A program made the translations under genes and the position numbers. From contig CANCRX010000005.1 in NCBI GenBank assembly GCA_947380655.1, forward strand, positions 1-64,000: 64,000 nt of DNA. The letters are read 5' to 3'. The notes under the pieces were generated by a model. The model saw nothing but the letters and a program-made list of their open reading frames with translations, made no database searches and was not told the DNA's origin. Source of the stretch: Alcaligenaceae bacterium (GTDB taxonomy: Bacteria; Pseudomonadota; Gammaproteobacteria; Burkholderiales; Burkholderiaceae_B). This document shows, piece after piece, positions 7,660 to 16,875 of the stretch; position 1 is the stretch's first letter, and each line of letters starts with the position of its first letter.

Positions 7660-9638
7660 GCTTCATCTTGCGCATCGGTGCTGACTCGATTATCAAGAGT
7701 TTCGTGTTTTTTAGACGCAACCTTATTTCCTGTGCCTTGACTTTTACTGTAGTAGTGACGCTTTAAATAAATCAACAGTAAAGAAATCGCCGCCGGTGTG
7801 ACCCCTGATATCCGAGACGCTTGTCCGACTGTTTCTGGTTTATGCGCCTTGAATTTTTGTCTAACTTCAAAGGACAGGCTGCTCACCCCATCAAAATCAA
7901 TTTCTTTGGGAATCAGTTGTTCTTCAAATGACAGCTGTTTATTTACTTCGTCTTGTTGACGAGCAATATAGCCCTCGTATTTGACCTGTACTTCTACCTG
8001 ATCAGCATATTCTCCAGGTGGCAATCCTTCGCTTATCTGAACACCTTCCTGGTAGGGAATGCTGACAAGGTTGTCATAAGAAACGTTAGGGCGCTTTAAT
8101 AAATCTGATAGTAAGTACTCACGTTCTATTTCTTTACCTAGTCTGGATATCGCGACTTCTGAGCTCAGCATCCGGGGATTTATCCATGTGGATTTCAAGC
8201 GAGCGATCTCTTTTTCAACGGCTTCGTGTTTGATGTTAAAAGCTTTCCAACGCACGTCATCGACCAAACCCAAGTTTCTACCGATTTCGGTCAGCCGCCA
8301 GTCTGCGTTATCTTCTCTTAAACTCAGTCGATATTCTGCTCTGGAAGTAAACATCCGATATGGTTCTGTTACGCCTTTAGTTACCAGGTCATCAACTAAA
8401 ACACCCAAATAAGCTTGATCTCTTCTCAGTACAAAAGCATCTTGATCTCGCGAATAGCGAGCAGCATTGATACCTGCCATGAGCCCTTGCGCAGCCGCTT
8501 CTTCGTAACCTGTTGTACCGTTTATTTGTCCAGCAAAAAAAAGGCCTGAAAGACTTTTTGTTTCTAACGATGCTTTCAATTCTCGAGGATCAAAATAATC
8601 ATACTCAATGGCATAACCTGGACGCACAATATGTGCATTTTCCAAACCGGGCAGGGAATGAATCAAATTCAACTGGACATCATAAGGAAGTGAGGTGGAT
8701 ACACCATTTGGATAAATTTCATGTGTATCTAATCCCTCTGGTTCTAAAAACACCTGATGAGAGTCTTTCCCGGCGAAGCGATGAACCTTGTCTTCAATGG
8801 ACGGGCAGTAACGTGGACCAATGCCCTCAATTACGCCGCTATACATTGGCGATCGATCAAGGCCACCCCTAATAATGTCGTGCGTTTTTTGGTTTGTATG
8901 CGTAATCCAGCATGGCACTTGCTTAGGATGCATTTGTGCTGTACCAAGATACGAAAACACTGGAACAGGATTCAAATCACCAGGTTGTTCCTCAAGAACG
9001 GAAAAATCAATCGTGCGTCCATCTATCCTTGGCGGTGTCCCTGTTTTTAATCTACCTTGAGGTAATTTCATCTCACGCAATCGATTACCAAGGCTAGTTG
9101 CCGGTGGATCTCCCGCCCGGCCTGCCGTATAGTTTTTCAAGCCAACATGTATCAAGCCGTTTAAAAATGTTCCTGCTGTTAATACCACTGCTTTTGAACG
9201 GAATTTCAATCCAATCTGTGTAACGGCACCAACAACTCTATCTCCCTCCAAAATCAGATCATCTACGGCTTGTTGGAACAACCAAAGGTTAGGTTGGTTT
9301 TCTAGTCTTGATCTGATTGCTTGTTTGTAAAGAGTACGATCTGCTTGGGCTCTAGTTGCTCTAACTGCGGGACCTTTAGAACTATTCAAAATTCTGAATT
9401 GGATTCCCGCTTCGTCTGTTGCAATAGCCATTGCGCCACCTAAGGCATCGACTTCTTTTACCAAGTGTCCTTTGCCGATCCCACCTATTGATGGATTGCA
9501 AGACATTTGGCCTAGCGTTTCAATATTGTGGGTAAGTAACAATGTTGTAGCGCCGCTTCGGGCAGAAGCAAGTGCGGCTTCAGTACCAGCGTGACCGCCA
9601 CCAACAACAATTACATCAAAAATAGTAGGGTGATTCAT
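7656..9638 (-). CDS. mnmG: tRNA uridine-34 5-carboxymethylaminomethyl enzyme MnmG
   Basis: This 660-residue FAD enzyme (GidA) works with MnmE, encoded at 13440, to install the cmnm5 group on U34 of several tRNAs. The FAD-binding motif GGGHAGTEA is at residues 13-21. The family signatures GQMSCNPSIGGIGKGHLVKE and later CPSIEDKVHRF and GTTGYEEAAAQG are present. It is about 30 residues longer than the usual 630 because of a charged C-terminal tail. Its upstream region holds parS and DnaA boxes, as in genomes where the origin abuts gidA. Transcription from its promoter would cross or abut that region. Confidence 0.98.
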   Translation of the reverse strand: MNHPTIFDVIVVGGGHAGTEAALASARSGATTLLLTHNIETLGQMSCNPSIGGIGKGHLVKEVDALGGAMAIATDEAGIQFRILNSSKGPAVRATRAQADRTLYKQAIRSRLENQPNLWLFQQAVDDLILEGDRVVGAVTQIGLKFRSKAVVLTAGTFLNGLIHVGLKNYTAGRAGDPPATSLGNRLREMKLPQGRLKTGTPPRIDGRTIDFSVLEEQPGDLNPVPVFSYLGTAQMHPKQVPCWITHTNQKTHDIIRGGLDRSPMYSGVIEGIGPRYCPSIEDKVHRFAGKDSHQVFLEPEGLDTHEIYPNGVSTSLPYDVQLNLIHSLPGLENAHIVRPGYAIEYDYFDPRELKASLETKSLSGLFFAGQINGTTGYEEAAAQGLMAGINAARYSRDQDAFVLRRDQAYLGVLVDDLVTKGVTEPYRMFTSRAEYRLSLREDNADWRLTEIGRNLGLVDDVRWKAFNIKHEAVEKEIARLKSTWINPRMLSSEVAISRLGKEIEREYLLSDLLKRPNVSYDNLVSIPYQEGVQISEGLPPGEYADQVEVQVKYEGYIARQQDEVNKQLSFEEQLIPKEIDFDGVSSLSFEVRQKFKAHKPETVGQASRISGVTPAAISLLLIYLKRHYYSKSQGTGNKVASKKHETLDNRVSTDAQDEA

Positions 9639-9704
9639 TTAAACCTGACCGTCTCACCATAGTAGGGAGGCGAATTATAAACGTTGCAATCTATTAGCGG
9701 CTAA

Positions 9705-9720
9705 TGTTTCACGTGAAACA
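9705..9720. promoter_or_regulatory. parS: parS site 1
   Basis: The sequence is an exact copy of the universal 16-bp palindrome TGTTTCACGTGAAACA, the loading site for ParB. It is 66 bases upstream of the mnmG start. Confidence 0.97.
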
Positions 9721-9784
9721 TTCCTAAACTTAAAGATATGCCTGAATGATTGTGTATAACTTTGTGGATAAACCGAATTATTTA

Positions 9785-9800
9785 TGTTTCACGTGAAACA
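9785..9800. promoter_or_regulatory. parS: parS site 2
   Basis: This is a second exact TGTTTCACGTGAAACA palindrome, 80 bases from the first (centre to centre), with two DnaA boxes lying between the two copies. Confidence 0.97.
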
Positions 9801-9823
9801 ATGCCTTTATCAAGACATACCTT

Positions 9824-9839
9824 TGTTTCACGTGAAACA
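9824..9839. promoter_or_regulatory. parS: parS site 3
   Basis: This is a third exact TGTTTCACGTGAAACA palindrome, 39 bases after site 2 and eight bases before the DnaA box at 9848. Three perfect copies in 135 bases make this the main ParB loading centre visible in the window. Confidence 0.97.
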
Positions 9840-9918
9840 ATTTTTGCTGTGTATAACTCTGTTAATAAAACGCAGAATAACTTGTGTGTAAGTTGTGTAT
9901 AACTAAAAATATCGCCAA

Positions 9919-10944
9919 CTAATCTTTGCAATGCTTCTGAACAAAGAATTTATATAAAGGCCCTGTGATAATTACGACCAACGCCATCCGTGTTACCTGA
10001 AATGCTGTAACTAATGGAACACCTAATTGGAGTACTTTCGCTGTGATAGCCATCTCTGCAATACCGCCGGGTGCAAGACCTAACAATAATGTCGCTAGCG
10101 GGATAGAGGTCGTTTGATCCAGCAGTAACGCAAAGCAAAACGCCAGGCAGATAGAACTAATAGAACAAAAAACCACACTTAGTAAAAATCTAGGTGCAAG
10201 GCGGAAAAACCCTGGACGAAACTTGTCTCCCAAAGACCATCCAATCAATAGTTGACCAGTTTTTGAAACAAAGTCGGGTAACGCCGATAGCTCTATTCCT
10301 GACATTGTGAGGCCCATAGCAACAAACATTGGACCAAGTACCCAACCATTAGGCATTTTGAAATATCCCGCCAACAATGCACTAGAGGCTGTTACCGCAG
10401 CAAGTATTGCTAGCCCACCAAGATTCACTACTTTAGGACCAGGTAGAGAGCCATCGGTACCCACCACGCCCCATATCTGGAGGGCAATTGGTATGACAAC
10501 AACCACCGTCAATATCCTTAAACTGTGCGCACTAGCAACAAGGTCTGGCTTGCCACCGTACTTCTCGGATAAGGAGGTCATTTCGCTCGCTCCACCTATT
10601 GCTGACGAAAACCATGCAGTCTTTAGATCCACTCCACCTAATTTTCTGAATACAAGGGTTCCATATAAACCAAGGCAAATAGCGAAAAACATGCCAGCAA
10701 TAATTGGCCAAATATTTTGTGCAATTACACCAACAACATGAGGTGTGAAATAAAGACCAAGGGAGACACCAATACCCCATTGGCCAAGATATCTTAAATT
10801 AGCTGAACTTGAAACCGGCGCTGATGCCATTCTGCTAATAGCAATGAAAAGCAGGGGGCCTAGCATCCAGGGCAAAGGCGTTCGCAACCAGACAGCAACG
10901 ATTGCACCAATTAATGCAATGACAGCGCCAGTGGCTAATTTCAT
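9919..10944 (-). CDS. AbrB-family membrane protein (duplicated AbrB domain)
   Basis: This roughly 341-residue integral membrane protein has about ten hydrophobic segments. It contains the repeated motif PLPWMLGPLLF near the start and MPNGWVLGPMFVA in the second half, the mark of the 'AbrB duplication' membrane family (once mislabelled ammonia monooxygenase; unrelated to the transcription factor AbrB). Members are putative transporters or regulators of unknown substrate. A TTG at 10965 could add seven residues, but the ATG at 10944 opens on the hydrophobic start. It is divergent from the aminotransferase at 11022 and points at the parS/DnaA-box region. No function can be assigned beyond family. 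Confidence 0.82.
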   Translation of the reverse strand: MKLATGAVIALIGAIVAVWLRTPLPWMLGPLLFIAISRMASAPVSSSANLRYLGQWGIGVSLGLYFTPHVVGVIAQNIWPIIAGMFFAICLGLYGTLVFRKLGGVDLKTAWFSSAIGGASEMTSLSEKYGGKPDLVASAHSLRILTVVVVIPIALQIWGVVGTDGSLPGPKVVNLGGLAILAAVTASSALLAGYFKMPNGWVLGPMFVAMGLTMSGIELSALPDFVSKTGQLLIGWSLGDKFRPGFFRLAPRFLLSVVFCSISSICLAFCFALLLDQTTSIPLATLLLGLAPGGIAEMAITAKVLQLGVPLVTAFQVTRMALVVIITGPLYKFFVQKHCKD

Positions 10945-11021
10945 CAATTTATTCAAGCTACACAACCACTAAAAAATGCGTATTATCGAGAAATAACACA
11001 CAACAAATAAAGAATTACGTC

Positions 11022-12191
11022 ATGCAAATTACTTCAAAACTGCCAGAAGTCGGACTGACTATTTTTACAACGATGAGCAAGATGGCGATTGAATATCAAG
11101 CAATCAATCTTGGTCAAGGTTTTCCGGATTTCAATACAGATCCGAAACTACAAGCCTTCGTATCTAAAGCAATGGCTGAGGGGTTTAATCAATATCCTTA
11201 TATGGCTGGTGTTGCTGAATTGCGAAACGTGATTGGTGAAAAAGTCGAAAGTCTATATGGCAGACACTACAACATCGATTCGGAAATAACAGTCACTAGT
11301 GGTGCTACAGAGGCCATCATGGCCATCGTCCTAGCAAGTGTAGGGACAGGCGACGAAGTCATTGTGCTGGAGCCTTGCTATGACTGTTACTTACCTGCAA
11401 TCAAATTAGCAGGGGCAAAAGCTGTTTGTATACCCATGCTAGTCCCAACGCAAGAGAGGAGGACATTTCAGGTTGACTGGGATAAAGTTAAATCAAAGGT
11501 CACTACAAAAACAAGAATGCTTATTATTAATTTTCCTCATAATCCGACTGGTGCGGTGATGAGCAAAGATGACCTGGATCAACTTGAATTACTAGTTCAA
11601 AATACAAACATCATGATTTTGTCTGATGAGGTGTATGAACATATTATCTTTGATGGTGTATCGCATTTAAGTGTAGCGACAAGACCAGCACTTGCAGAGC
11701 GATCTTTTGTTGTTTCATCTTTTGGAAAGACTACACATACAACAGGTTGGAAAATTGGCTACGTCTGTGCTCCAAAAGATATGACTGTTGAATTAAGAAA
11801 AGTTCATCAATTCATGGTTTTTACTGTACCGTCTGTTTTGCAACATGGCCTAGCCGCGTATACAAAAGATCCTTCAACGTATTTAGATTTACCTGCTTTT
11901 TATCAAAAAAAACGCGATCGACTAGCGGATGGTTTAGCAAAGACACGATTTAATGTTCTACCAAGTCCAGGTACTTTTTTTCTTTTAGCTGACTACAGTG
12001 CGATATCTGATGTATCAGAGGCTGAGTTTTCCATCTGGCTCACAAAAGAACACGGCGTAACGGTTATTCCTGTTTCTGCGTTCTATGCAGTTCCTGATGC
12101 TGCTGAATCTAATCATAAAATCGTGCGGTTTTGCTTTGCTAAAACAGAAGAAACTTTAGATCGTGCGATTGAAAGGTTATTGAAAATTTAA
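11022..12191 (+). CDS. Class I/II PLP aminotransferase (methionine/aromatic type)
   Basis: This 389-residue fold-type I aminotransferase resembles methionine aminotransferase YbdL and kynurenine aminotransferases. The hallmark N-terminal pattern NLGQGFPDF is at about residues 30-38. NFPHNPTGAV provides the Asn that contacts the cofactor, LSDEVYEH gives the Asp/Tyr pair, and SSFGKTTHTTGWKIGY carries the Schiff-base lysine, with the carboxylate Arg in IVRFCF near the end. It would transaminate methionine or bulky amino acids with a keto acid. It stands alone between an AbrB membrane gene (divergent, 77 bases away) and an AT-rich origin-like region, so context does not sharpen the substrate. Confidence 0.88.
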   Translation: MQITSKLPEVGLTIFTTMSKMAIEYQAINLGQGFPDFNTDPKLQAFVSKAMAEGFNQYPYMAGVAELRNVIGEKVESLYGRHYNIDSEITVTSGATEAIMAIVLASVGTGDEVIVLEPCYDCYLPAIKLAGAKAVCIPMLVPTQERRTFQVDWDKVKSKVTTKTRMLIINFPHNPTGAVMSKDDLDQLELLVQNTNIMILSDEVYEHIIFDGVSHLSVATRPALAERSFVVSSFGKTTHTTGWKIGYVCAPKDMTVELRKVHQFMVFTVPSVLQHGLAAYTKDPSTYLDLPAFYQKKRDRLADGLAKTRFNVLPSPGTFFLLADYSAISDVSEAEFSIWLTKEHGVTVIPVSAFYAVPDAAESNHKIVRFCFAKTEETLDRAIERLLKI

Positions 12192-12619
12192 AGAAATTTC
12201 TTTGTTAAAAACTTGTTCAATGAAGCGATGAATGAATTTAAACACAGCTTTTATATTTTTAAATACTTAAATTTTTAGGTGGTTTAAAAAGCTGATCTGG
12301 AGACTTATTTACTTATATTTATATTGTTTATATATAAAGACTAATGGATAAGATAGCCTGTGGATAAGTAGATTAACTTAAAAATTTTCATATAAATCAA
12401 TCACTTAAAGTATAAAAATTATGTGGGTAAAGTCTGTTTGAAGTTGGGGAGTAAGTTGGATAGATTTTTTGGGTCTTAATAATGAAAGAGTTGTTCGCTA
12501 AGATTGCACAACTTATTCACATTCGAATTGCCCTAGTTATCCACAGAAATATATTTTTATAAAAATTTGTAACAGACTCATTAAAACAACAAAACGATTA
12601 AGAAAAATTTGGGGTAAGC
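12192..12619. other. AT-rich intergenic region with DnaA boxes (second origin candidate)
   Basis: This 428-base gene-free stretch is markedly richer in A+T than its surroundings, with runs such as TTTATATTTTTAAATACTTA near 12250. Exact DnaA boxes lie at 12359-12367 (TGTGGATAA, minus), 12513-12521 (TTATTCACA, plus) and 12537-12545 (TTATCCACA, plus), with a one-mismatch box at 12422-12430. The boxes converge from both sides, and a low-melting segment lies left of them. This is how a DnaA-dependent unwinding region looks, but the parS-bearing region at 9639-9918 competes for the role. No gene or RNA was recognised. Confidence 0.6.
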
Positions 12620-13402
12620 ATGTTAAAGGGTAAGTCAGCTTTAGTAACAGGTTCGATTAGTGGGCTTGGTTTTGCGATCGCGCAAGGTTTGGCACAAGCA
12701 GGGGCAAACCTTGTTTTGCATGGACTTGAGTCTGAAGAAGTCGCAATGGAGGCAAAAAAACAGCTTGAGGAGACTTACAAAGTCCAAGTGTTGGTGAGTC
12801 ATGCAAATTTGAAATATGTTGATCAAATTGTGAAGATGGTGAATCAAGCAAACGAGATGTTTGGACGGCTTGATATTGTTATAAATAATGCAGTGATCAG
12901 AAGTGTTGGTTTAGTTGATGAATTACCAACAGAGAGCTGGGATGACGCGATAGCCGTTAATTTGTCAGCAGCCTTTCATACCATCAGGCTTACTGTACCT
13001 TCGATGCGTAAAGAGGGTTGGGGACGCATCATAAACATGTCGTCTGTTTTTGGACTGACTGCTTCAGAAAATCGTATTTCTTACATTACGACTAAAACAG
13101 CTTTGATTGGTTTGACGCGAAGTGTTGCGATGGATTGTGCAAAATCAGGAATTACTTGCAATGCACTTTGTCCTGGAACCGTGCCGACCAAACCAATCCT
13201 GGACAAGATCGCAGGAATTGCCCAAGCCGAAGGTATTTCAGAGGAGCAAGCGCAAAAAAACTATATCTCGACAAGACATCCAACTGGACGTTTTGTTTCA
13301 GCAAAAAGTGTTGCGGGTTTTGTAGTGTTTTTGTGTTCTGAAGCAGGTCAGGATATAACAGGCGCAGTGCTACCGGTAGACGGTGGTCACACTATTAAGT
13401 AA
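12620..13402 (+). CDS. Short-chain dehydrogenase, 3-hydroxybutyrate dehydrogenase-like
   Basis: This 260-residue classical SDR has the cofactor motif TGSISGLG (10-17) and the catalytic set S142, Y155 and K159 (SYITTK). The C-terminal segment VLPVDGGHTIK is typical of the family. Overall size and the fragment around CNALCPGTVPTKPI resemble D-3-hydroxybutyrate dehydrogenase, which oxidises 3-hydroxybutyrate to acetoacetate with NAD. The usual NNAG motif reads NNAV (89-92), a minor deviation. A GGGGTAAG ribosome site precedes the ATG. Another SDR specificity is possible. It is isolated on the plus strand between origin-like DNA and the convergent mnmE. Confidence 0.8.
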   Translation: MLKGKSALVTGSISGLGFAIAQGLAQAGANLVLHGLESEEVAMEAKKQLEETYKVQVLVSHANLKYVDQIVKMVNQANEMFGRLDIVINNAVIRSVGLVDELPTESWDDAIAVNLSAAFHTIRLTVPSMRKEGWGRIINMSSVFGLTASENRISYITTKTALIGLTRSVAMDCAKSGITCNALCPGTVPTKPILDKIAGIAQAEGISEEQAQKNYISTRHPTGRFVSAKSVAGFVVFLCSEAGQDITGAVLPVDGGHTIK

Positions 13403-13439
13403 TCACTAAGAAATTAAAAAATAATTGAAACAACACAAA

Positions 13440-14798
13440 TTATTTTCCAATACAAAACCTGGAAAATATTTCTCCGAGTAAATCATCAGGAGACATTTTT
13501 CCAGTAATTTGGCCGAGGCTTTCATGCGCGAGTCGTAACTCTTCAGCAAACAAATCCAATACACGATCATTTTCAGCCGCGTGATCTTGTGCAAGCAACA
13601 AATGCATACGCGATTGTTCTAAAGAGTCGATGTGACGTTGCCTTGCGAGCCATGGCGATTCCTGACCTGGATTCCATCCAGCTATTTCGAGCAATTTTGA
13701 CTGCAGGGTATCAAGGCCCGCTCCAGTCTTAGCGGAAATGCGTATCGCTTGATCAGGAATGATCGATAAATAACAGGCAAGATCTTGTTTATTGAATACT
13801 TGTAAAACGATACTTTGACGTGATCGATGTAATTCAATTTTTTCATCAAGTTGCGAATTAGGTTGTGTAGCATCCATTAAATGCAACACTACATCAGCGT
13901 TAGCGATTTCTGCCCAGCTCCGACTAATGCCAATCGATTCGATGGTGTCAGTTGTCTCACGTAATCCGGCCGTATCGATGATGGTGATGGGTACGCCGTG
14001 CAAGTGAATAATTTGCGAAACCTTATCCCGTGTCGTTCCAGCAATATCGGTCACGATGGCAAGATCCTGACCAGCGAGCGCATTCAGTAAACTCGACTTA
14101 CCAACGTTAGGAACGCCTGCTAAAACAACATGTAAGCCTTCGCGTAACACCATGCCTTGCCGTGATTGAGAAATGATGTTCTCCAAATCGCTGAGCATGG
14201 TATTTAGTTTTTGACGCGCCTGATATTTCTCTAAAAATTCTATTTCTTCTTCAGGAAAATCCAGCGTAGCTTCGACAAGCATTCTTAATTGGACGATCGA
14301 GCTAGAGAGGGTGTTAATACGGCGTGAAAACTCACCAGAAAGCGATGAGACGGCCGCACGTGCAGCAGCCTCAGAGCTTGCATCAATTAGATCTGCGACA
14401 GCCTCAGCCTGGGCTAAATCAATTTTGTCATTGAGGAAAGCGCGCTGGGTAAATTCACCAGGTGTGGCAAGACGCATGCCGTATGTTTCACCAACGGTGA
14501 GGCATCGTTTCAGGAGTTGTTGCAGGACGGCAGGTCCACCATGACCTTGTAATTCCAAAACATCTTCCCCCGTATAAGAGTGAGGATGTTTAAAAAATAT
14601 GGCCAAGCCTTGATCAATAGGTTGGTTGTTTTCGTCCGGAAAACTCAAATAATGGGCATGTCGTGGTAATAAATTTTTTCCAAGCAAGGAAAAAATAAAA
14701 GGCCCCAGACTGGGGCCAGAAACGCGTACTACACCGATCCCACCCCTGCCAGGGGCGGTGGCAATCGCCACGATAGGATCGATTAGATTGCTAGTCAT
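13440..14798 (-). CDS. mnmE: tRNA modification GTPase MnmE
   Basis: This 452-residue GTPase partners MnmG in U34 modification of tRNAs. The N-terminal formyl-THF-binding domain (PIVAIATAPGRGGIGVVRVSG) is followed by a helical domain. The central G domain carries the P-loop GVPNVGKSSLLNAL (about 225-238), DIAGTT and NKQD, and the protein ends in the family's invariant CIGK. The ATG at 14798 is preferred over a TTG three codons upstream. It is the last gene of rpmH-rnpA-yidD-yidC-mnmE, 12 bases after yidC. Confidence 0.97.
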   Translation of the reverse strand: MTSNLIDPIVAIATAPGRGGIGVVRVSGPSLGPFIFSLLGKNLLPRHAHYLSFPDENNQPIDQGLAIFFKHPHSYTGEDVLELQGHGGPAVLQQLLKRCLTVGETYGMRLATPGEFTQRAFLNDKIDLAQAEAVADLIDASSEAAARAAVSSLSGEFSRRINTLSSSIVQLRMLVEATLDFPEEEIEFLEKYQARQKLNTMLSDLENIISQSRQGMVLREGLHVVLAGVPNVGKSSLLNALAGQDLAIVTDIAGTTRDKVSQIIHLHGVPITIIDTAGLRETTDTIESIGISRSWAEIANADVVLHLMDATQPNSQLDEKIELHRSRQSIVLQVFNKQDLACYLSIIPDQAIRISAKTGAGLDTLQSKLLEIAGWNPGQESPWLARQRHIDSLEQSRMHLLLAQDHAAENDRVLDLFAEELRLAHESLGQITGKMSPDDLLGEIFSRFCIGK

Positions 14799-14810
14799 CA
14801 CAATCAAAAA

Positions 14811-16514
14811 TTAACGATGAGGCGTTAATGCAAGTTTCGCCATTTTCTGTGTGATGTACCACTGTTGCGCAATTGACAAGATGTTGTTGACACACCAGTA
14901 CAACACTAGACCAGAGGGGAAGAAGAACATCATGCCACCGAATACCAAAGGCATAAACATCATGACTTTCGCCTGCATTGGATCTGGTGGAGTTGGGTTT
15001 AATTTCATTTGCAGGAACATCGTGCCCATCATGATCGCTGGCAAAATGAAATACGGATCGCGAACCGCTAGATCATGTACCCATAAAATCCAAGGCGCAC
15101 CACGTAACTCAACGCTCGAACCTAAAACGTAATAAAGAGAAATAAATACAGGGATTTGAATAACAATTGGCAAACAACCACCAAGCGGATTGATTTTCTC
15201 GGTTCGATACATTTCCATCATCGCTGCATTGAGTTTTTGGCGATCATCACCAAACTTTTCTTTCAATGCTGCAAGACGTGGAGAAACCTGTTTCATCTTT
15301 GCCATCGAGCGATAGCTGGCAGCAGAAAGAGGATAGAAAGCGGCTTTAATCAGGCAGGTTAGAGCAATGATGGTCCAACCCCAATTGCCAAGCAACGTGT
15401 ACAGCCATGTCATCAAAGAGAAAACGGGTTTAGCAATAATGGCCAATAAACCGTAATCAACAACCAGATCAAGACCAGGAGCTACTTTTTCAAGTTCTGA
15501 TTGATCTTGCGGTCCGACCCAAAGCTTCGAATTGATTGTTTGATTGGAGTTTGCAGCAATTGCACCAACAGGTTCGATACTGCGAATTGCATAAATATTT
15601 TTTTCAAGCTCTGTCATCTCGTAATTGCGTGATTTACCTTGTGGTGGAATCCATGCAGTAACGAAATAATGTTGAATCATGCCAAACCAACCGTTGTCGG
15701 TTTGTTTGATATAGCTTGCTTTGTGTTTTTCGATTTCTGTAAAAGTGACCTTCTGAAATTTATCTTGTTCAGAATAAACGGCAGCCCCGAGGAAATTTGC
15801 AGGACCGCTCAGGAAACTTGGCGCCGCACTCTGATTGGGATCCACACCATCACGAGTAATTTGCAGGTAAACAGAAGGTGTAACCGCTTGTGCGGTAGTA
15901 TTTTCTATCTGATGTGCAACATCAATGACGTACTGCCCACGATGCAAGGTATAAGTTTTGATTAAGCGAACACCAGCAGACTCAGAAGCGAACTTAACAA
16001 CAAGCGTGTCACCAGAGATTTCTTTTGTTTCGCTGATCATCGTAAATGATGACAAGTGAGTAGGATACTGCGTACCAGCTGGAGCACCTGTCAATCCAGA
16101 TTGCACAACATAGGTACGACCTGCACCGCGCTCGAGCAACACGAAAGGCGTATCTTTGTCATCGGTTGCAGGAAAGGCAAGAAGGTCTGCACGAACCAGC
16201 TGAGCACCTTGTAAATCGAAAGTAATCTTCAACACGTCGGTCTTAACCGTTACTGTTTCTGATTGCGCAGGTGCCGCGGCCGTAAGACCAGGAACAACCG
16301 CAGAGGTTGCGGCGGTAGGGTCGCTGGCGGAGGTCACCGCGGCGGGTATGCCACCATTGGCGGTGGCTCGCGCGTCAGCCGAGCCTTTTGCTGTGGTGGA
16401 TGCGGGAGGAGCACCAAACAAAGGTGCTTTACCTTGATGGATTTGCCAATTATTCCAGAGCATGAGCAATGAAAACGAGAAAATCATCAACAGTACGGTG
16501 CGTCGGATATCCAT
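14811..16514 (-). CDS. yidC: Membrane protein insertase YidC
   Basis: This 567-residue inner-membrane insertase folds and inserts membrane proteins with or without Sec. It starts with an N-terminal membrane anchor (MDIRRTVLLMIFSFSLLMLW), followed by an Ala/Thr-rich linker (about 35-80) and a periplasmic beta-super-sandwich domain. The conserved C-terminal core comprises TM segments with WGWTIIALTCLIKAAFYPLS, KEKFGDDRQKLNAAMMEMYR and NPLGGCLPIVIQIPVF. The conserved core Arg/Lys pocket region and the basic tail are intact. It lies in the rpmH-rnpA-yidD-yidC-mnmE operon. Confidence 0.97.
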   Translation of the reverse strand: MDIRRTVLLMIFSFSLLMLWNNWQIHQGKAPLFGAPPASTTAKGSADARATANGGIPAAVTSASDPTAATSAVVPGLTAAAPAQSETVTVKTDVLKITFDLQGAQLVRADLLAFPATDDKDTPFVLLERGAGRTYVVQSGLTGAPAGTQYPTHLSSFTMISETKEISGDTLVVKFASESAGVRLIKTYTLHRGQYVIDVAHQIENTTAQAVTPSVYLQITRDGVDPNQSAAPSFLSGPANFLGAAVYSEQDKFQKVTFTEIEKHKASYIKQTDNGWFGMIQHYFVTAWIPPQGKSRNYEMTELEKNIYAIRSIEPVGAIAANSNQTINSKLWVGPQDQSELEKVAPGLDLVVDYGLLAIIAKPVFSLMTWLYTLLGNWGWTIIALTCLIKAAFYPLSAASYRSMAKMKQVSPRLAALKEKFGDDRQKLNAAMMEMYRTEKINPLGGCLPIVIQIPVFISLYYVLGSSVELRGAPWILWVHDLAVRDPYFILPAIMMGTMFLQMKLNPTPPDPMQAKVMMFMPLVFGGMMFFFPSGLVLYWCVNNILSIAQQWYITQKMAKLALTPHR

Positions 16515-16593
16515 TCTTGCCTAATAAATAAAAAATAACTAACCGGTGAATAAGTACAAATACTGAGAACCGGTGAAGGCTCGCAGTTTAGCG

Positions 16594-16875
16594 TTAATCA
16601 GTGTGACAGCGGGTCGATAAAGTGTTGTTTTTGCTATTTAGGTGTTCATTTTTTGGTACAGGATCATGCCCACCTTTACACCAGGGATGACAACGACCGA
16701 GTCTTTTTGCACTGAGTATCAGGCCACGGGTAGGCCCATGCTTTTCTATGGCTTCGAGAGCGTAAGAAGAACAGGTGGGAGTAAATCTGCAAGATTGACC
16801 CAGCCAGGGGCTAAGAAAATATTTGTACGCACGAATAGGGGCTGTTAACAGCGCTTTGAATAAAGCAGTCATCAT
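16594..16875 (-). CDS. yidD: Membrane protein insertion efficiency factor YidD
   Basis: This 93-residue protein of the YidD family aids insertion of membrane proteins in step with YidC. The family core YKYFLSPWLGQSCRFTPTCSSYA (residues about 18-40; two conserved Cys) and the later CHPWCKGGHDPVP are unmistakable. Its ATG overlaps the rnpA stop (ATGA), indicating translational coupling. Two in-frame ATGs are adjacent, and either could be used. An 80-base gap to yidC contains a pair of AACCGGTGAA direct repeats. Confidence 0.95.
   Translation of the reverse strand: MMTALFKALLTAPIRAYKYFLSPWLGQSCRFTPTCSSYALEAIEKHGPTRGLILSAKRLGRCHPWCKGGHDPVPKNEHLNSKNNTLSTRCHTD

Larger units (their letters stand above)
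9639..9918. other. Candidate oriC: DnaA boxes plus parS cluster upstream of mnmG
   Basis: This 280-base non-coding stretch contains four consensus DnaA boxes, all in one orientation: TGTGTATAA at 9751-9759, 9848-9856 and 9894-9902, and TGTGGATAA at 9763-9771. A one-mismatch box TGTGTGTAA is at 9883-9891. Three perfect parS sites are interleaved (9705, 9785, 9824). In Bordetella-like chromosomes the origin is known to lie next to gidA/mnmG, which supports an origin role. A second box cluster lies 2.6 kb away at 12359-12545, so which one unwinds cannot be decided here. Confidence 0.7.

Noticed and set aside
16541..16577. AACCGGTGAA direct repeat between yidD and yidC
   Set aside because: Two short copies 27 bases apart with no mirrored structure or known site; likely incidental.
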